From: Sterolibacterium sp.
GTDB lineage: Bacteria; Pseudomonadota; Gammaproteobacteria; Burkholderiales; Rhodocyclaceae
Length of the DNA: 64,000 bases
Direction: 5' to 3'
Assembly: GCA_028713555.1 (NCBI GenBank)
Contig: JAQTOA010000010.1
Location: forward strand, 67,824-131,823
Shown here piece by piece: positions 17,358 to 27,192 of the stretch (positions are counted from its first letter, which is position 1; each line of letters opens with the position of its first letter). The notes under the pieces are model-generated. The model was given only the letters and a program-made list of their open reading frames with translations, searched no databases and was not told the origin of the DNA. The position numbers were made by a program, and so were the translations under genes.

Positions 17358-17855
17358 CTAGCGCATACGTTGTTGCATGCGATGTTGCATACGCTCGTGC
17401 CAGGCATTCTTCGCATACAGATCGAAAATGGTCTTCTGTTCGGGACTCAGTTGATCGTAGAAAGGCCTGGTGTCGCCAGCCAGCTTGCTCAGGTTGTCCG
17501 CGTGCTGGTGCATCGTCGTAGCCATGGCTTCCAATTTATCCGGCGCTGATAATTCTTTGAACTTTGCCCGCTCGGCAGGTGAGTGTTTTCCCATTTCCTG
17601 GGCATGCTCTTGGGCGAGCTTGGTCATGTTGGCAGAGAAGGTTTTCCAAGCCTCCTGCTGGGACGCTTTGAGGTTCAGTTTCTTGCCGAGAGTATCCAGA
17701 CGTTGCTGCGCAGTGGCAGCAGGATCAGGCATCGCATGATGTGATGCAACTGCACCTTTCATCGAGGTTGGTTGCGGGACATCTGCTGCGCAGGCATAAC
17801 CAGCGCTTACTAGACATATCCCGGCAATGACCAAACAACGGGAACCTAGCTTCAT
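17358..17855 (-). CDS. Spy/CpxP-like periplasmic LTXXQ protein
   Basis: A 165-residue exported helical protein. After the signal peptide (ending GYACA) come two LTxxQ-like segments: LNLKASQQEAWKTF near residue 60 and LSPEQKTIFDLYAKN near residue 140. Spy and CpxP proteins act as periplasmic chaperones or stress sensors. A His/Met-rich tail (WHERMQHRMQQRMR) may bind metal. It is the first gene of a three-gene operon with the two small exported proteins. Confidence 0.8.
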   Translation of the reverse strand: MKLGSRCLVIAGICLVSAGYACAADVPQPTSMKGAVASHHAMPDPAATAQQRLDTLGKKLNLKASQQEAWKTFSANMTKLAQEHAQEMGKHSPAERAKFKELSAPDKLEAMATTMHQHADNLSKLAGDTRPFYDQLSPEQKTIFDLYAKNAWHERMQHRMQQRMR

Positions 17856-17966
17856 GATGATTTCTCCTGAATAATTAAAATGACTACCGGACGCCGTTAA
17901 TCCTAGTAACTACCGCCGGCCGTTGCTGTAATGGATTGTGATATTTTGTAAGCCTTGGCGCATTGC

Positions 17967-19004
17967 TTATTTCGATTGATTACTTGATTGAGTATAGTTG
18001 GCGAAAGTAAAGGCATCGGCGAAAAATTCTTCCGCCGGTAGTCCGTGGGCGGTGAAATCGCGATGGGCGGCGTCAATCATTGCCAGCGCGCCGCAAGCGT
18101 AAATCTGATAGCCGGACAAGTCCGTAAAATCTTCAAGCACTGCCCGATGCACCAGGCCGCGGCGTCCGCTCCAGTTGTCGGCGCTGGCCGGTTCGGAGAG
18201 CACCGGCACGTACTTGATATACGGATGCTCCAAAGCCCAGCGCTGCGGCAGTTCATGGAGATACAAGCCGGTGCGATTGCGAGCTCCCCAGTACAAGCTC
18301 ATTGGTCGTTCGATCTTGTTGTGGATGGCGTGTTCGACGATGCTCTTGATCGGCGCAAAGCCAGTGCCGCCGCCGATCAGGATGATCGGCTTGCTGCTGT
18401 CCTCGTGCAGGAAGAAGCTGCCACGCGGACCTTCGAAGCGAAGTATGTCGCGTTCCTTCATGACGTTAAAGACCTGTTCGGCAAACTGCCCGCCGGGAGT
18501 CAGGCGGACATGCAATTGGAGCAATTCGTCGTCATATGGCGCGCTGGCCAGGGAGAACGCGCTGCGCTTACCCTCCTTGAGCAAAACCTCGATGTACTGG
18601 CCAGCAAGAAACTGCAAGCGTTCATTCATCGGCAACTTCAAATGCAGCGCCATCACGTCGGGTGCCAAACGCTCAAGCTTCTGCACGCGGCATGGTAGCG
18701 TTTTCAACGGGATATCCTTTGCGCCAGCCACCTCACGACACTCGATGCGAATATCGGAAAGTGGCTTGGCACAGCAGAACAAGGCCAGGCCGGCGGCTTT
18801 GTCCGCTTCGCTGAGGACGTTTTCCGAAGCCGGGCCGTGCTCGATCTGGCCCCCAACGATCTTGCCCTTGCAGGCGCCGCAGGCGCCATTGCGACAGCCG
18901 TAGGGCAGCATGAAACCGGCATCGAGTGCGGCGCTCAGGATGGTTGTACCCGCCGCGGCAGAACAGGTGTGGCCGCTGGGCTGGATGGTAATCTGGAAGG
19001 GCAT
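17967..19004 (-). CDS. 2Fe-2S ferredoxin/flavin NAD(P)H reductase (AscD-like)
   Basis: A 345-residue electron-transfer protein. An N-terminal plant-type 2Fe-2S domain carries ligand cysteines in CRNGACGACKG and FCCAKP. It is followed by an FAD-binding barrel (SAFSLASAPYDDELLQLHVR) and an NAD(P)-binding domain (IILIGGGTGFAPIKSIVEH; YACGALAMIDAAHRDF). It resembles CDP-6-deoxy-glucoseen reductases and the reductase parts of oxygenases; no dedicated partner lies adjacent, so it may serve a distant oxygenase or Fe-S pathway. Its start is only 14 bp from the divergent start of the SDR gene. Confidence 0.9.
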   Translation of the reverse strand: MPFQITIQPSGHTCSAAAGTTILSAALDAGFMLPYGCRNGACGACKGKIVGGQIEHGPASENVLSEADKAAGLALFCCAKPLSDIRIECREVAGAKDIPLKTLPCRVQKLERLAPDVMALHLKLPMNERLQFLAGQYIEVLLKEGKRSAFSLASAPYDDELLQLHVRLTPGGQFAEQVFNVMKERDILRFEGPRGSFFLHEDSSKPIILIGGGTGFAPIKSIVEHAIHNKIERPMSLYWGARNRTGLYLHELPQRWALEHPYIKYVPVLSEPASADNWSGRRGLVHRAVLEDFTDLSGYQIYACGALAMIDAAHRDFTAHGLPAEEFFADAFTFANYTQSSNQSK

Positions 19005-19018
19005 GAGATAATCCGAGG

Positions 19019-19918
19019 ATGCAAAGAATATTGGTCATAGGCTGCGGCGACGTGGCGCGCCGCGCCTTGCCGCAGCTCGCGAAGCGCCACCGCGTCTACG
19101 CGCTGGTCCGTTCGCTGGATGCAAGCCTAGCCGCGGAGCTTGCCGCTTTGGGTGTTACCCCGATCCGCGGCGATCTCGACCAACCGGCAACTCTGCGACG
19201 GATTGCCAACCTGGCCGATCTGGTGCTGCATTTTGCACCGCCGCCGGAGCACGGTAACCAGGATACGCGGACACGACATCTGATCGCAGCTTTGCAACGT
19301 GGAAAAATTCTACCACGGCGCCTGGTCTACATCAGCACCAGCGGTGTCTATGGCGACTGTGGGGGCGCTTGGGTGAGCGAAACACGTTGTGCTGCACCAG
19401 CCACGTCCCGGGCATGGCGGCGTGTCGATGCCGAACGGCAACTGCGTCGTTGGGGAAAACGTTCCGGTACGACAGTGAGCATCCTGCGCGCTCCAGGAAT
19501 CTATGCCGCCGAGCGCCTGCCGGTGGAGCGCATTCGCCGCGGCGATCCGGTGCTATGCCAGGAGGATGACGTATTCACCAATCATATTCACGCCGACGAT
19601 CTGGCTCGTTGCGCTCTGGATGCCCTGCGGCGCGGCAGGCCGAACCGTGTCTATAACGCCAGCGACGACTCGGCCGAGCCGGGGCTGCGCATGGCTGAAT
19701 GGTACGATGCCATCGCCGATGCCATGGCGTTGCCGCGTCCGCCGCGGGTCAGCCGTGCCGCGGCAGAAAAGTTGCTGCATCCGCTGACCCTGTCTTTCAT
19801 GAGCGAATCGCGCCGTCTCGACAATACCCGCCTTAAACGCGAATTGCGGGCACGCTTGGCCTATCCCACGGTAGCTGCAGGGCTGGCGGGAATGTTCACC
19901 ACCCCAAAGGAATCCTGA
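19019..19918 (+). CDS. SDR family NAD(P)-dependent epimerase/reductase
   Basis: A 299-residue extended SDR. The nucleotide-binding motif is reduced to ILVIGCGDVARRALPQL (GxGxxA), and the region of the catalytic Tyr is VYISTSGVYGDC. A Ser/Thr/Tyr triad is plausible but the usual YxxxK is not clear, as in YeeZ-like proteins. Substrate unknown. The start lies 14 bp from the divergent reductase gene, so its promoter must overlap that gene. Confidence 0.8.
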   Translation: MQRILVIGCGDVARRALPQLAKRHRVYALVRSLDASLAAELAALGVTPIRGDLDQPATLRRIANLADLVLHFAPPPEHGNQDTRTRHLIAALQRGKILPRRLVYISTSGVYGDCGGAWVSETRCAAPATSRAWRRVDAERQLRRWGKRSGTTVSILRAPGIYAAERLPVERIRRGDPVLCQEDDVFTNHIHADDLARCALDALRRGRPNRVYNASDDSAEPGLRMAEWYDAIADAMALPRPPRVSRAAAEKLLHPLTLSFMSESRRLDNTRLKRELRARLAYPTVAAGLAGMFTTPKES

Positions 19919-19968
19919 CATGCCTTGGTTGAAATGCTTCACGCTCGATTATTCCTTGGGTATCTGCC

Positions 19969-21168
19969 ATGTCGGATAAGCCTGAAAGCTTCTACGCACC
20001 CTGTCCGCGCGGACTTGAAGCCATGCTGGCGGAGGATCTCAGCGCGGCGGGCGCGCCTGCCGTACAGATCGTACCGGGCGGCGCGCAGTTCAGTGGCAGC
20101 TGGGAAACTTGCTACCGCGTCAACCTCGAATCGCGCATTGCCAGCCGCGTGTTGTGGCGAGTCGCCCATGGCGCCTATCGCAGCGAGGACGATGTCTATC
20201 GCCTGGCGCACGGTGTCGACTGGCCGGCGCTGTTCAAGGTCGAGCGTACCCTGAGAGTTTACGTCACGGCAGTGAAGTCGCCGCTGAAGAGCCTGGAGTT
20301 CATCACCCTGCGCGTCAAGGATGCGGTATGCGACCGCTTCCGTGATGCCTGCGGCCAGCGCCCGAGCGTCAATACCGCCCGGCCCGACGTGCGCATTCAC
20401 CTGTTCCTCACCGCCTTTGATGCGACGCTCTATCTCGACACCTCGGGCGAGCCGCTGTGGCAACGCGGCCACAAGATCGCCAAGATCGAGGCGCCGGTCA
20501 AGGAAAACCTCGCCGCCGGCATTCTGCGCCTGATCGGCTGGCGGCCAGGCATTCCGCTCTACGACCCGATGTGCGGCAGCGGCACCTTCCTCATCGAAGC
20601 GGCGCACATGTCCCTCGGCGATGCACCGGGGTTGTCGCGCGAGCCGGGCGAGTTCGGTTTCGAGCGCCTGCGCAATTTCAACGCCGAGCTCTGGAACAGC
20701 CTGTGTCGCAACGCCGCGGAACAGCGCGCGCTGGCTCCCAGAACGCTGCCCGTCTGGGGCGCCGACATCTCCGCCGACGCGGTGGCACGGACTCGCCAGA
20801 ATCTTGACTACGCCGCAATCGGCGACTTGGTCGAAGTGCGCCAAGGCGACATTCTCGATCTTTCCCCGCCCGCCGAGGCCAGTGCCGGCCTGCTGGTCGC
20901 CAACCCGCCCTATGGCGAGCGCCTCGGCGAAGTATCTGAACTGGCTGCTTTCTACCCGCGCCTCGGCGATGCCCTGAAGCGCCATTATGCCGGATGGGAT
21001 TGCTGGTTTTTCTCCGCCGATGCGGCCTTGCCCAAGCTGATCGGCCTGTCGGTCAAACGCCGCATCCCGCTGTTCAATGGTCCGCTCGACTGCCGGCTCT
21101 ATCATTTCCCGATGGTGGCCGGCGGCAACCGGCCGCGGCGTCGGGGCGGCACGCCAGAGGGAAGCTAA
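19969..21168 (+). CDS. rlmL: THUMP-domain rRNA N2-guanine methyltransferase (RlmL-like)
   Basis: A 399-residue protein with an N-terminal THUMP region (residues 1-160) and a Rossmann methyltransferase domain: motif I is YDPMCGSGTFLIEAA and the catalytic motif IV is NPPYGERLG. It resembles the N-terminal half of gammaproteobacterial RlmKL, which makes m2G2445 in 23S rRNA. The RlmK half is absent, as is usual in betaproteobacteria. The last 4 bp overlap the end of the convergent globin-like gene. Confidence 0.88.
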   Translation: MSDKPESFYAPCPRGLEAMLAEDLSAAGAPAVQIVPGGAQFSGSWETCYRVNLESRIASRVLWRVAHGAYRSEDDVYRLAHGVDWPALFKVERTLRVYVTAVKSPLKSLEFITLRVKDAVCDRFRDACGQRPSVNTARPDVRIHLFLTAFDATLYLDTSGEPLWQRGHKIAKIEAPVKENLAAGILRLIGWRPGIPLYDPMCGSGTFLIEAAHMSLGDAPGLSREPGEFGFERLRNFNAELWNSLCRNAAEQRALAPRTLPVWGADISADAVARTRQNLDYAAIGDLVEVRQGDILDLSPPAEASAGLLVANPPYGERLGEVSELAAFYPRLGDALKRHYAGWDCWFFSADAALPKLIGLSVKRRIPLFNGPLDCRLYHFPMVAGGNRPRRRGGTPEGS

Positions 21169-21701
21169 GCGACGGCTTGCCGCGGTGCCGCTAAATTGGC
21201 AGGTGCCGTCGAACGGCGCATCAAATGGATGGTCATTTTGCCGAAAGCAATCGGGTGTATTTCGGGAGCGGCATCCCAGCGGCTGTCACTCTCGGCCTCA
21301 GCCATACCGACAGCCATGGCCTTCGCCACTGCGCGGTAGCCGGCGATCCAGGCATGGCGAACGGTGCTGTTATACGATGGCCCAAGGGTGGCTTTAAGCG
21401 ACCAAAGCAGCGCGCGGATGATGACGAGGCTCTGCTGGGCATTGATTATCCGCCGCGCGTTTTGCCGGCCCAGCGTTTCGAGCAGGGGAAACAGGATGCG
21501 TGGCTGATTGAGACCATTGACCGCGATGCCGACCAGGCGCAGCAACATCCGCGCATTGGTTTCGGCATTGTCGCCGAATAGTACCCGGTGACGAGTATCA
21601 AGCAACTGCATGCGAATACAGAACAGCTGGGCAAAAAGCGGCATGCGCGAACTTGCCAGTTCCCAGGTTCGACGGACTTCGGTGATCTCGTAATGGTTCA
21701 T
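21165..21701 (-). CDS. Globin-fold protein lacking the proximal His
   Basis: A 178-residue protein with a recognisable single-domain globin or flavohaemoglobin-type helix pattern: VRRTWELASSRMPLFAQLFCIRM (helices A-B), HRVLFGD (C-D region), then LLETLGRQNARRI and LLWSLKATLGPSYNSTVRHAW (F-H). The position that carries the haem ligand His F8 in Vitreoscilla-type globins (KHCQAGV) is Asn81 here (RQNARRI). The usual distal pocket residues are not clear. It may be a globin-type sensor or structural protein that does not bind haem in the standard way. A C-terminal 40-residue extension is of low complexity. Confidence 0.6.
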   Translation of the reverse strand: MNHYEITEVRRTWELASSRMPLFAQLFCIRMQLLDTRHRVLFGDNAETNARMLLRLVGIAVNGLNQPRILFPLLETLGRQNARRIINAQQSLVIIRALLWSLKATLGPSYNSTVRHAWIAGYRAVAKAMAVGMAEAESDSRWDAAPEIHPIAFGKMTIHLMRRSTAPANLAAPRQAVA

Positions 21702-21870
21702 GGCGTTTCGGATTGGCTGTGGAGTACTAAACCCCTAGCAATCTCGATGCCACAATGAATAATCCATATAATTCAACGCATTAACTAGCCATGTCGAGAA
21801 CGATCAGGAGAATAGAGGCGAAAATTGCCGTCATTTCTTGCCTAATGATCGTTTCGCTGAAATCCAGGCT

Positions 21871-23614
<1,744 letters not shown>

Positions 23615-23625
<11 letters not shown>

Positions 23626-24529
23626 AAAAAGCGCTGGCACAGGCCTCGGCGGAATTGCTGAACTCCTCGGAATCGAAGGCGCGGTCGCCATCCGGGTTAG
23701 GCTGGCCAGTTTGTTGAAGGACGGCGAAATCATACAGGCGCTTGTCGGCAAGATGCGATGGAATGACGTTCTGCATGCTGCGAAACAGCGATTCGATGCG
23801 GCCGGGGAAACGGCGCTCCCAGTCCTGGAGCATCTGCTTGACCTGCTGGCGCTGAAGCTGCGGCTGACTGCCGCACAAATCGCAGGGGATGATCGGAAAA
23901 CGCCGCTCCTCGGCCCATGCGGCCAGGTCCTTCTCGCGGCAGTAGGCCAGCGGACGAATGACGATGTGCTTGCCATCGTCGGTGACCAGCTTGGGCGGCA
24001 TCGCCTTCAGCTTGCCGGCGAAGAACATGTTGAGAAACAGTGTCTCCAGGATGTCGTCGCGATGGTGGCCGAGGGCGATCTTGGTGGCGCCGAGTTCGCC
24101 CGCCACTCGGTAAAGAACGCCGCGGCGCAAGCGCGAACACAGCGCGCAGGTGGTCTTGCCCTCCGGCACCACCCGTTTGACGATGGAATAGGTGTCCTGG
24201 TCTTCGATATGGAAAGGCACGCCGAGTTCGCGCAAGTAGTTGGGCAGCACCTCGGCGGGGAAACCCGGCTGCTTCTGGTCGAGGTTGACGGCAAAAACCT
24301 CGAACTTGATCGGCGCGTGCTCGCGCAAATACAGCAGGATATCCAGCAGGCCGAAGGAATCCTTGCCGCCGGAGAGGCAGACCATGATCCGGTCGCCGTC
24401 CTCGATCATATTGAAGTCGGCGATGGCCTGACCGACATTGCGGCGCAGGCGCTTGGCCAGCTTGTTGGCTTCTCGGCGCGGCTTGTCCAATTGCCTGGCA
24501 GTGAGCGAAGTTTCGAGATGAGCGTTCAT
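23615..24529 (-). CDS. ttcA: tRNA 2-thiocytidine synthetase TtcA
   Basis: A 304-residue PP-loop ATPase with an oxygen-sensitive Fe-S cluster that makes 2-thiocytidine at tRNA position 32. The PP-loop SGGKDS is at about residues 53-58, and the cluster cysteines are in CALC (128 and 131) and CDLC (216 and 219). The ribosome-binding site is poor: the palindromic element ending at 24537 lies only 7 bp upstream of the ATG, so its folded RNA would form the 5' leader. Confidence 0.95.
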
Positions 24530-24536
24530 GAGGTTA

Positions 24537-24804
24537 AGAGCCTATCCGTGAATAATCCAGCCCTGCGTTGCAGCGTATCCGCGATGGATGCAAGGCGCGA
24601 GCCGCCGCCCAATGTAGATCATTTGGCAAGGCTCGCAACGCCGCAGACGCGCGGATACGCTGCAACCCTTCGGGCCAAGGCCGATTTGAGCGCATCCCTT
24701 TGTCGCAATCCGCTTGCGGTGATGACACCGCGGCGCGTCTTGCTTCGCGGGCTGCATCTCAAATTGGCGTTGGCGCAGGGCTGGATTATTCACGGATAGG
24801 CTCT
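24537..24804. repeat. Composite palindromic element, copy A (268 bp)
   Basis: Outer arms 24537-24567 and 24774-24804 form a perfect 31-bp inverted repeat starting AGAGCCTATCCGTG. Inside lie a perfect 16-bp inverted repeat (24568-24583 with 24650-24665) and a 17-bp one with two mismatches (24674-24690 with 24758-24774), so the strand can fold into a three-way junction. Short conserved blocks are GATGCAAGGCGCG (24587), CAACGCCGCAG (24636), CCCTTCGGG (24666), CTTTGTCGC (24698) and GCTTCGCG (24742). Copy B at 28396 has the same plan but different arm sequences. It encodes no protein and looks like a non-autonomous (MITE-like) element. Confidence 0.85.
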
Positions 24805-25555
24805 AAAGATAAGTGCTGCGGCCACCGTCGACATTGATCACCTGCCCGGTCACATACGGCGCTTCGAAGATCAGGAAGCGCACGGTGCGGGCGATGTCGG
24901 CGGGCGAGCCCTCGCGTTGCAACAGGGTATGGGCGATGATGATGTTGCGCGCGGCGAGATCGAAGTCGGAAGCGGCACTGCCTTCCGGCCATTCGATTGG
25001 CCCCGGCGCGACCGCATTGACCCTGACGTGCGGCGCCAGTTCCACCGCCAGCGCGCGCGTCAGGCCGAGCAGGCCGGCCTTGGCGGTGCAATACAGCAGG
25101 TAGTTTTTCAAGGGGCGTTCGGCGTGGATGTCGCCGATATTGACGATGACACCCTGGGTTTTCTTAAGATACGGCGCTGCCGCTTGCGACAGAAACAGCG
25201 GCCCCTTGAGGTTGCTGCCGACCAGATCATGCCAGGCGGCCTCGTCGATGCCGCCAATCGGCGTGGCGTAAAACGAAGAGGCGTTGTTCACCAGTGCATC
25301 GAGCCGGCCAAACTGCTCGATGGCGAGTTCCACCAGTCTTGGGATTTGCGCCACCTCGCACAAGTTGGCCGAAGCGCAAGCGGCCGATCCCGGACGTGCC
25401 GCGTTCAACTCGGTGGCCAATGCCTCCGCCTCGGCGGCGGAGTTGCGGTAGTGCAGCAACAATCGCGTCCCGGCGGCATGCAGGCTGCGTGCTATTTCCG
25501 CACCGACCCGCCGGGCGGCGCCAGTGATCAGAATCACGGGTGGTTCTGTGCTCAT
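24803..25555 (-). CDS. Pteridine reductase-like short-chain dehydrogenase
   Basis: A 250-residue classical SDR. The cofactor motif is TGAARRVGAEIA, whose Arg pair suggests NADPH, as in PTR1 and FolM dihydromonapterin reductases. NNASSFYATP and the catalytic YxxxK (YLLYCTAKAG) are present. The C-terminus ends VINVDGGRSTYL, and the stop codon TAG (24803-24805) is made partly from the edge of palindromic element A. The start at 25555 (MSTEPPVILITG) is favoured over the open frame to 25753. Confidence 0.88.
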   Translation of the reverse strand: MSTEPPVILITGAARRVGAEIARSLHAAGTRLLLHYRNSAAEAEALATELNAARPGSAACASANLCEVAQIPRLVELAIEQFGRLDALVNNASSFYATPIGGIDEAAWHDLVGSNLKGPLFLSQAAAPYLKKTQGVIVNIGDIHAERPLKNYLLYCTAKAGLLGLTRALAVELAPHVRVNAVAPGPIEWPEGSAASDFDLAARNIIIAHTLLQREGSPADIARTVRFLIFEAPYVTGQVINVDGGRSTYL

Positions 25556-25880
25556 GCTGCAAGTATACAGGCTAGGGCGTGTTTCCGATTGGCCGCCACC
25601 GAGTATCTGTGGCAAGCCTTGAAGCGGACCGTAGTTGTTAGCGTGCCAATGGAGCCGATTTACGCCGGGGCGAAACCCGGCAAATGCGGGCGGTGGGTTC
25701 TGAATAGACCGCTTGCCATCCGCGTGGGAGGGGGCTGGAAACGTTTGGCGCACTGTTGGTTCGGAAGCATTCGCATGACATCCATATAATCGCTCGTGCC
25801 GCAGACATTGTTTCCAAATGGATTGATTTTTTCGTGCTGCATAAATCTGTAAAATCGGAACGTATCACGAGGAGACTGAC
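25556..25880. other. Intergenic region without a recognisable gene
   Basis: 325 bp between the divergent pteridine-reductase-like and DUF2442 genes. Frames here give only short, low-quality peptides. ACGAGGAGACTGAC just before 25881 is a good ribosome-binding site for the DUF2442 gene. No tRNA, terminator or repeat was seen. Confidence 0.5.
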
Positions 25881-26162
25881 ATGACGCCTGCAACGATTAA
25901 CATCACCGCTGCGGAACGGGTAGGAGACTACGTCCTGCGGTTGTCTTTCGACGATGATACGCAGCAGACAATAGACTTCAATCCTTTCCTGTCGCTTTCG
26001 CGCCATCCCGATATTCGCGTTTATCTGGAACCCGCGCGCTTTGCGGCGTTTCGTATCGAATATGGCGAATTGGTATGGGGAGACTATGACCTTTGCTTCC
26101 CTATCGCCGATTTGTATCACAACAAACTAATGCCGGATGCAGCGCTGGAAAAGGCGGCCTGA
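25881..26162 (+). CDS. DUF2442 domain protein
   Basis: A 93-residue protein of the DUF2442 family: ADYVLRLSF-like start (GDYVLRLSFDDDTQQTIDF), a central LSLSRHPDIRVYLEPARFAAFRIEYG, and LVWGDYDLCFPIADLY. Such genes are often found beside small DNA-binding or toxin-antitoxin genes. GAGGAG precedes the start. The next gene is a truncated antitoxin, so this may be the surviving half of a degraded module. Confidence 0.85.
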   Translation: MTPATINITAAERVGDYVLRLSFDDDTQQTIDFNPFLSLSRHPDIRVYLEPARFAAFRIEYGELVWGDYDLCFPIADLYHNKLMPDAALEKAA

Positions 26163-26165
26163 TTC

Positions 26166-26402
26166 ATGATCAAACATATCAATGTTGCCGACTTGCCCGA
26201 ATTCGACGCGACGCCATATCTCGACAGCGAGGCAGCGATTGCAGCCTATTTGAAGGATATTCTGGCGGCAAACGATTCGGCCTTGCTAGCGTCAGCCTTG
26301 GGTGACGTCGCCTGTGCGCATAGCGCACCGCAACCTAGCCATGGATCAGCCGCTCCAGTACGCGCGATGCGGCGACCAGGCCGAAGGTCGCCGTCACGCT
26401 GA
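26166..26402 (+). pseudogene. Truncated HigA-type addiction-module antidote gene
   Basis: The first 50 residues match the N-terminal region of putative addiction module antidote proteins (FDATPYLDSEAAIAAYLKDI followed by ALLASALGDVA). After about 26316 the frame turns to Arg/Pro/Ser-rich nonsense and runs into the 3' end of tcdA on the other strand. The helix-turn-helix half is missing. It sits 3 bp after the DUF2442 gene. Confidence 0.7.
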
Positions 26403-27129
26403 CCGCCGAGCCGTAGCCGGCGCAATTCAAGCCCTGCGGGGCGCGGGTATTCTCTGGCGCCTCATCCACATCGCAGGCCAGTCCGGCGCTTTCCTGGCGA
26501 ACCACCGGTTCGGCGGAGAATACGCACTCGACGTCGAATTTTTTCCTGGCTTCGCGGGTGAAGCCGTATTCCTTGCGCAAGCGCGCACGCAAACTGGCAG
26601 CCAGTGGATCCTGGATGGTGCGCGCCAGGTCGGCGACTTGAACGCGTGTGGGATCGCGGCGTCCGCCGGCGCCGCCGGTGGTGACGATGGCGATGCCATG
26701 CCTGTTGCAGTGGGCGATCAATGCCGCCTTGGCGCGCACGTTGTCGATGGCATCCAGCACCGCATCGCAGGGCGGCAGCAATTCCGCGACATTTTCCGCT
26801 GTGATGAAATCCTCGATCTCGGTGACAAAGCAGGCCGGATTGATGGCGCGGATGCGCTCCGCCATGGCTTGTACCTTGGCCTTGCCGAAGGTGTCGTCCA
26901 GAGCCTGGATCTGCCGATTGGTATTCGACTCGGCGACATGATCGAGGTCGATCAAGGTGATGAGGCCAACCGCCGAGCGCGCCAGCGCCTCCGCTGCCCA
27001 AGAGCCGACACCGCCGATGCCGATGACGCAAACATGGCTGGCGGCCAACCGCAACAGCGCCGGCTGGCCGTAAAGCCGCGCCACGCCACCAAAGCGCCTT
27101 TCGAAATCCATTTCCCCAACTGCCTGCAT
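26335..27129 (-). CDS. tcdA: tRNA threonylcarbamoyladenosine dehydratase TcdA
   Basis: A 264-residue E1-like enzyme that cyclises N6-threonylcarbamoyladenosine (t6A) to ct6A at tRNA position 37. The ATP-binding GIGGVGSWAAEALARS, the Asp-containing LIDLDHVAESNTNRQ and the VLDAIDNVRAK segment are complete, and the C-terminus ends TATFGLVAASRVLERLIHG. Its 3' end overlaps the frame of the broken antitoxin. Confidence 0.94.
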   Translation of the reverse strand: MQAVGEMDFERRFGGVARLYGQPALLRLAASHVCVIGIGGVGSWAAEALARSAVGLITLIDLDHVAESNTNRQIQALDDTFGKAKVQAMAERIRAINPACFVTEIEDFITAENVAELLPPCDAVLDAIDNVRAKAALIAHCNRHGIAIVTTGGAGGRRDPTRVQVADLARTIQDPLAASLRARLRKEYGFTREARKKFDVECVFSAEPVVRQESAGLACDVDEAPENTRAPQGLNCAGYGSAVSVTATFGLVAASRVLERLIHG

Positions 27130-27192
27130 CCCGCTTGAACTCCCGAATTTTCACCGTTTTTCCGGCCAGCATCATGGCACAATGCCCGCCCC

